NCBI RefSeq assembly: GCF_020165855.1
Contig: NZ_JAIUFY010000005.1
Span: 558,001 to 622,000 of the forward strand
Origin: Celeribacter litoreus
GTDB lineage: Bacteria > Pseudomonadota > Alphaproteobacteria > Rhodobacterales > Rhodobacteraceae
Length of the DNA: 64,000 nt
Direction of reading: 5' to 3'
In this document: one piece after another, positions 60,288-64,000 of the stretch
Layout of the letters: every line of letters begins with the position of its first letter
Numbering within the stretch: position 1 is the first letter of the stretch
Position numbers and translations under genes: made by a program
The notes under the pieces: generated by a model
Told to the model about the DNA's origin: nothing
The model's input: only the letters and a program-made list of their open reading frames with translations
The model's database searches: none

Positions 60288-61110
60288 ATGAGCGCGGGCA
60301 AAGCGCCTCTCGCTGCACCAGTGTCACGGTCACAAAGCTCACGTAGAGCAAGAGATACCATGACCCCATCTTCGAGAGACTGACCATCTCACCCGAAATC
60401 TGCCCCTTGTAGAGCCAGATCCGCGTGGTGGTTCCGACGTTCTCCGCGACCCAGAGAAAAAAGGCGGAGAGCACGCTTGCGACGGGCATCGGCATCCAGT
60501 GCCACTGGCCGATCCGATACCACACACGGGTGCGGGCGTAGAGCAGCAGTGAGGCCGCGAAGAGGGCAATGCGGATGTCGGGGCCGAAATGATGTGTGAA
60601 AAAATTCAGATAGATGGCGCAAGCGAAGACGAGGCTCGCCCAGTAGGGCGGGTAGGGCGCAAACCGCATGTCAAAGAGGCGAATGGCCCGCGCCATGAAG
60701 CTCCCGACAGAGGCATACATGAAGCCGGAAAAGAGGGGCACGCCACCGATTTTGATGAGCCCCGCGCCAGGGTAATCCCAACTTCCCATATGGAGTTTGA
60801 AAATCTCCATGATGGTGCCCGTGAGGTGAAACAGAAGGATGACTTTCGCCTCACCGATTGTCTCCATGCGGAAGATCAGAAACAGCACTTGCAGGCTCAA
60901 AGCGTAGAGCAAGAGAGCATCGTAGCGCGCGAAGGCCCAGTCCTCCTGCCAGAACGCGTGTGTGACCATCATTGCGATCAAGAGCAGGCCGCCAAAGAGC
61001 GATGCCCAGCCCATTTTGACGATGAACATCACCAGTTCGGTCAACGCATGGGGCAGGCGGGCACGGAGCCAGTCTCCGAGGCGGCGTTCCAGTGAAGTGG
61101 GTTGAGACAT
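60262..61110 (-). CDS. DUF817 membrane protein
   Basis: A 282-residue protein with seven or more hydrophobic helices and the DUF817 pattern (LTELVMFIVKMGWASLFGGLLLIAMM, LLLYALSLQVLFLIFRMETIGEAKVILLFHLTGTIMEIFKLHMGSWDYP, GFMYASVGSFMARAIRLFDMRFAPYPPYW). Function unknown. ATG 61110 (MSQPTS) is preferred to the 61122 start. It overlaps the 59907 gene tail-to-tail by 26 bases. Confidence 0.88.
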   Translation of the reverse strand: MSQPTSLERRLGDWLRARLPHALTELVMFIVKMGWASLFGGLLLIAMMVTHAFWQEDWAFARYDALLLYALSLQVLFLIFRMETIGEAKVILLFHLTGTIMEIFKLHMGSWDYPGAGLIKIGGVPLFSGFMYASVGSFMARAIRLFDMRFAPYPPYWASLVFACAIYLNFFTHHFGPDIRIALFAASLLLYARTRVWYRIGQWHWMPMPVASVLSAFFLWVAENVGTTTRIWLYKGQISGEMVSLSKMGSWYLLLYVSFVTVTLVQREALCPRSFTPDRARP

Positions 61111-61138
61111 GGAGCAACTCATTAAACTACAAAAGAAA

Positions 61139-61156
61139 AGGGGCCCGAAGGCCCCT
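61139..61156 (-). terminator. Intrinsic terminator of glyA
   Basis: AGGGGCC (61139-61145), loop CGAA, GGCCCCT (61150-61156). On the minus strand it is followed by TTTTCTTTTG. Confidence 0.82.
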
Positions 61157-61181
61157 CTAAACTGTCGTTAATGCCCTGAAC

Positions 61182-62477
61182 TTACAAGTTCGGGTAGAGC
61201 GGGAATTTCTCGCAGAGGGCTTCCACTTCGGCTTTCACCTTGGCTTCGACTTCCGCGTTGCCTTCTTCGCCGTTCTGCGCGAGGCCATCGACCACTTCGA
61301 CGATCCAGTCTGCGATCTGACGGAATTCTGCTTCGCCAAAGCCGCGGGTGGTGCCGGCGGGGGTGCCGAGACGCACGCCGGAGGTGACCATCGGCGGCTC
61401 CGGATCGAACGGGATGCCGTTCTTGTTGCAGGTGATGTGCGCGCGGCCGAGGGCGGCTTCGGTGATCTTACCGTTCACACCTTTGGGGCGCAGGTCGACG
61501 AGCAGGACGTGGGTGTCGGTGCCGCCGGTGACGATGTCGAGGCCACCTTTCATGAGCTGGTCAGAGAGCGCCTGCGCGTTCACGATCACCTGCTTGGTGT
61601 ATTCTTTGAACTCCGGACGCAGAGCTTCGCCGAACGCCACGGCTTTCGCGGCGATGACGTGCATGAGCGGACCGCCCTGAATGCCCGGGAAGATCGCGGA
61701 GTTCACCTTTTTCGCGATGTCCGCGTTGTTGGTGAGGATCATGCCGCCGCGCGGGCCGCGCAGGGTTTTGTGGGTCGTCGTGGTGGCGACGTCCGCGTAC
61801 GGGAACGGCGACGGGTGCTGGCCACCTGCTACGAGACCTGCAAAGTGTGCCATGTCGACCATGAGGTAAGCGCCCACGGAGTCAGCGATTTCGCGCATTT
61901 TTGCGAAGTCCACCTGACGCGGGATCGCGGAGCCACCGGCGATGATCAGCTTCGGTTTGTGCTCGGTGGCGAGTTCCTGCACCTGATCGTAGTCGATGCG
62001 CTGGTCTTGCTTGCGAACGCCGTACTGGATCGCGTTGAACCATTTGCCGGACTGGTTCGGCTTGGCGCCGTGGGTGAGGTGACCACCGGCGTCGAGGGAC
62101 ATGCCGAGGATGGTGTCACCCGGCTGCAGGAGCGCGGTGAAGACACCTTGGTTCGCCTGAGAGCCGGAGTTCGGCTGAACGTTGACGAATTCGCAGCCAA
62201 AGAGTTCTTTCGCGCGGTCGCGGGCGAGGTTCTCGGCCACGTCAACGTATTCGCAACCACCGTAGTAACGGCGTCCCGGATAGCCCTCGGCGTATTTGTT
62301 GGTCATGACGGAGCCTTGAGCTTCCATCACGGCCGAGGAGACGATGTTCTCCGAGGCGATGAGTTCGATCTCGTGACGCTGGCGGCCCAGCTCATCGGTG
62401 ATCGAGGCAAACAATTCAGGGTCACGGGAGGAGAGGGACTCGGTGAAGAAACCGGCGTCGCGGACGTTGGTCGACAT
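61182..62477 (-). CDS. glyA: Serine hydroxymethyltransferase
   Basis: PLP enzyme interconverting serine and glycine with tetrahydrofolate. The 431-residue protein has [54 protein letters not shown], and the PLP lysine motif [16 protein letters not shown]. The C-terminal [17 protein letters not shown] region follows. GGAG lies 7 bases before ATG 62477. The 293 bases upstream to nadK hold no gene and no recognisable glycine riboswitch. Confidence 0.97.
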   Translation of the reverse strand: MSTNVRDAGFFTESLSSRDPELFASITDELGRQRHEIELIASENIVSSAVMEAQGSVMTNKYAEGYPGRRYYGGCEYVDVAENLARDRAKELFGCEFVNVQPNSGSQANQGVFTALLQPGDTILGMSLDAGGHLTHGAKPNQSGKWFNAIQYGVRKQDQRIDYDQVQELATEHKPKLIIAGGSAIPRQVDFAKMREIADSVGAYLMVDMAHFAGLVAGGQHPSPFPYADVATTTTHKTLRGPRGGMILTNNADIAKKVNSAIFPGIQGGPLMHVIAAKAVAFGEALRPEFKEYTKQVIVNAQALSDQLMKGGLDIVTGGTDTHVLLVDLRPKGVNGKITEAALGRAHITCNKNGIPFDPEPPMVTSGVRLGTPAGTTRGFGEAEFRQIADWIVEVVDGLAQNGEEGNAEVEAKVKAEVEALCEKFPLYPNL

Positions 62478-62770
62478 GCTTTGCTCCTTGGCAGCGTGGG
62501 AGTATTGCGCGCTTCTTACCTAGAATGTGACAGTTCGAAAACCCTCATCCGCTGCATAATCATGTTGAATCTGCCGTTGAAACCTGCGGTCAGAAGCGCA
62601 AATGTTTCCGATGCGCGACCGTCTGATCCATTTGTGCACAGGAGTGGGGCGAGGAGGCCGCACTGAAAAGGCGTGAAATCCGCAGAAAGCTTTGCTAAGC
62701 GTTGAGAAAATCGCGGTGTTTGGTCGAGAGACCATAATGAGGCGCCGAACGACAGGAAGAGGGACCCGGT
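62478..62770. other. Intergenic region between glyA and nadK
   Basis: These 293 bases separate two divergent genes. I find no tRNA-like fold, paired-aptamer glycine riboswitch or strong repeats. A 15-codon frame on the minus strand upstream of glyA (starting at about 62565) lacks a ribosome site or a biased codon run. Confidence 0.5.
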
Positions 62771-63529
62771 ATGGTCAAAATTGCTTTTCTGGCCAGTGAT
62801 GCCGAAATCGCCCAGTCATCTCTCGCAAGCCTCAAATCCCGCTATCGGTCTGTCCCCTTGTCCGAAGCAGAAGTGATCGTTGCGCTTGGTGGCGACGGGT
62901 TCATGCTTCAGACCCTGCACGGCACGATGGCTCTCGACACGCCAGTCTACGGGATGAACTGCGGGACCATCGGGTTCCTGATGAACGAATTCCGTGAAGA
63001 GGACCTGATTGAGCGGCTCTCTGAGGCCGAAGAGGAAGTGATCAACCCGCTCTCGATGCAGGCCGCGAGCGAGACGGGTCGGATGCGTCACGCGCTCGCG
63101 ATCAACGAGGTGTCTCTGCTGCGCGCGGGGCCGCAGGCGGCAAAGCTGCGCGTGTCGATTGATGGCAAGGTCCGGATGGAGGAACTGGTTTGTGACGGTG
63201 TGCTCGTGTCCACGCCTGCTGGCTCCACCGCCTATAACTATTCCGCTCGCGGTCCGATCCTGCCGATCGGGTCCGATGTTCTGGCGCTGACAGCAATGGC
63301 CGCGTTCCGGCCCCGTCGCTGGCGTGGTGCACTGCTTCCGAGTGCGGCAAAGGTGCGTTTTGATGTGCTGGAGCCTGAAAAACGGCCGGTGATGGCCGAT
63401 GCGGATAGCCGCCACGCGGGCAATGTGCTCTGGGTGGAAATCGCCTCCGAGCCGGATGTGAAGCATCGTATTCTGTTTGATCCGGGGCATGGCCTCGAAG
63501 AAAGGCTGCTCAGAGAACAGTTCGTCTAA
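62771..63529 (+). CDS. nadK: NAD kinase
   Basis: Phosphorylates NAD to NADP using ATP or polyphosphate in the cytosol. The 252-residue protein has the GGDG motif (VIVALGGDGFMLQTLHG, residues 40-43), YGMNCGTIGFLMNEF, NEVSLLRAGPQAA, and the signature VSTPAGSTAYNYSARGPILP. The N-terminus is short compared with enteric homologues, as is usual in alphaproteobacteria. A GGAAGAGGG stretch precedes ATG 62771. A strong terminator follows. Confidence 0.95.
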   Translation: MVKIAFLASDAEIAQSSLASLKSRYRSVPLSEAEVIVALGGDGFMLQTLHGTMALDTPVYGMNCGTIGFLMNEFREEDLIERLSEAEEEVINPLSMQAASETGRMRHALAINEVSLLRAGPQAAKLRVSIDGKVRMEELVCDGVLVSTPAGSTAYNYSARGPILPIGSDVLALTAMAAFRPRRWRGALLPSAAKVRFDVLEPEKRPVMADADSRHAGNVLWVEIASEPDVKHRILFDPGHGLEERLLREQFV

Positions 63530-63530
63530 G

Positions 63531-63560
63531 AAAAAACGCGGCCCTCTCAGGCCGCGTTTT
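63531..63560. terminator. Bidirectional terminator between nadK and prpE
   Basis: AAAACGCGGCC (63533-63543), loop CTCTCA, GGCCGCGTTTT (63550-63560). Confidence 0.88.
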
Positions 63561-63584
63561 CATTCTCTTAATGGCGAGGCCGGA

Positions 63585-64000
63585 TTAGCCCTTGGCGTAG
63601 CCGAGCCCCTGCAGGGCAACCTTGATCTCGTCGAGGATCGCCGGATCATCAATCGTTGCGGGCATCTTGTATTCCTGATTGTCCGCGATCTTCACCATCG
63701 TCCCACGCAGGATTTTGCCGGAGCGGGTTTTAGGAAGGCGATCAACGACACATGCCAGTTTGAAGGCCGCAACCGGGCCGATCTCGTTCCGGACGTCGCG
63801 TACGACTTCCTTGACGATCTCGGCGTGGTCACGCTCGCACCCTGCGTTGAGGCAGAGGAAACCGAGCGGGGATTGGCCTTTGAGCGCATCTGCGACACCA
63901 ATCACGGCGCATTCCGCGACGTCGGGGTGGGCGGAGAGGACTTCTTCCATTGCGCCGGTGGAGAGGCGGTGGCCCGCGACGTTAATCACGTCATCGGTGC
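63585..64000 (-). CDS. prpE: Propionyl-CoA synthetase, C-terminal part (partial)
   Basis: The last 138 or so residues of an acyl-CoA synthetase whose 5' end is beyond the right edge. TDDVINVAGHRLSTGAMEEVL is the conserved hinge of the AMP-binding family. HPDVAECAVIGVADALKGQSPLGFLCL and the C-terminal lysine motif PKTRSGKILRGTMVKIA follow. The LSTGAMEEVL wording favours propionyl-CoA synthetase (PrpE) over acetyl-CoA synthetase. The product propionyl-CoA feeds the mce/meaB route elsewhere in the window. The start is not visible. Confidence 0.85.
   Translation of the reverse strand, partial: TDDVINVAGHRLSTGAMEEVLSAHPDVAECAVIGVADALKGQSPLGFLCLNAGCERDHAEIVKEVVRDVRNEIGPVAAFKLACVVDRLPKTRSGKILRGTMVKIADNQEYKMPATIDDPAILDEIKVALQGLGYAKG

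Noticed and set aside
62518-62565. 15-codon minus-strand frame upstream of glyA as a possible leader peptide
   Set aside because: No ribosome site, no run of glycine, serine or other regulatory codons, and no hairpin overlapping it, unlike the argD leader.

Overview
The window is an ordinary stretch of chromosome from an alphaproteobacterium, most likely Rhodobacterales (Rhodobacteraceae/Roseobacteraceae). The evidence is gene content: GcrA cell-cycle regulator, a fused sulfate adenylyltransferase/APS kinase, DUF1467, DUF1150 beside Hsp20, paired DUF6455 proteins, a Hint-domain protein, DUF817, an AspRS with the non-discriminating signature, and FNR-type TTGAT-N4-ATCAA boxes. Coding density is high. 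I see no rRNA or tRNA gene, CRISPR array, insertion sequence or prophage. Genus cannot be named from the sequence alone.

Layout. 0-3.6 kb: purEK, a DUF465 protein, a heat-shock Hsp20-DUF1150 pair behind a textbook sigma-32 promoter, and a cytochrome b561. 3.7-8.4 kb: sat-cysC, thioredoxin reductase, an Lrp regulator and a Hint-domain protein. 8.7-15.2 kb: the lgt-midA-pgeF operon, ubiK, a cluster of DnaA boxes, a YbjN protein, proC-csaA, tdk and an unknown gene behind a large foldback. 15.3-25.3 kb: a DEAD-box helicase, carB, a GT87-like membrane protein, aspS, a response regulator, and methylmalonyl-CoA epimerase-DUF1467. 25.4-31.2 kb: small conserved genes, including the FNR-box/DUF6455 pair, dgkA and a rhodanese protein. 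31.2-32.3 kb is an AT-rich islet with one unknown membrane gene. 32.3-40 kb: rimO, a FadL-like porin, a b561-YceI fusion, a YceI protein, gcrA, an ABC-2 permease and a trypsin-like protease. 40-42.5 kb: argD-argF behind a probable arginine-sensing leader. 42.5-56.9 kb: a methyltransferase, PiT phosphate transporter, Nudix, gnd, hrpB, meaB, rpmB, copper chaperone, 2OG oxygenase, sirtuin, LMW phosphatase and lepA. 56.9-58.1 kb is a second AT-rich islet with two unknown genes. 58.2-64 kb: two entericidin-like lipoproteins, a small FNR-box-linked membrane protein, alpha/beta hydrolase, DUF817, glyA, nadK and the C-terminal end of prpE.

How the genes work together. Most are housekeeping: purines (purE, purK), pyrimidine/arginine precursors (carB), arginine (argD, argF), proline, one-carbon metabolism (glyA), sulfate activation, propionyl-CoA/methylmalonyl-CoA use (prpE, mce, meaB), and translation (aspS, rpmB, lepA, rimO). 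The least ordinary material is regulatory or small. It includes a predicted near-leaderless 15-residue peptide ending in four arginine codons, placed inside a hairpin upstream of argD. Three FNR-type boxes stand before small or membrane-linked genes. There are also tandem lipoprotein and tetracysteine-protein duplications and the two AT-rich islets of unknown function.
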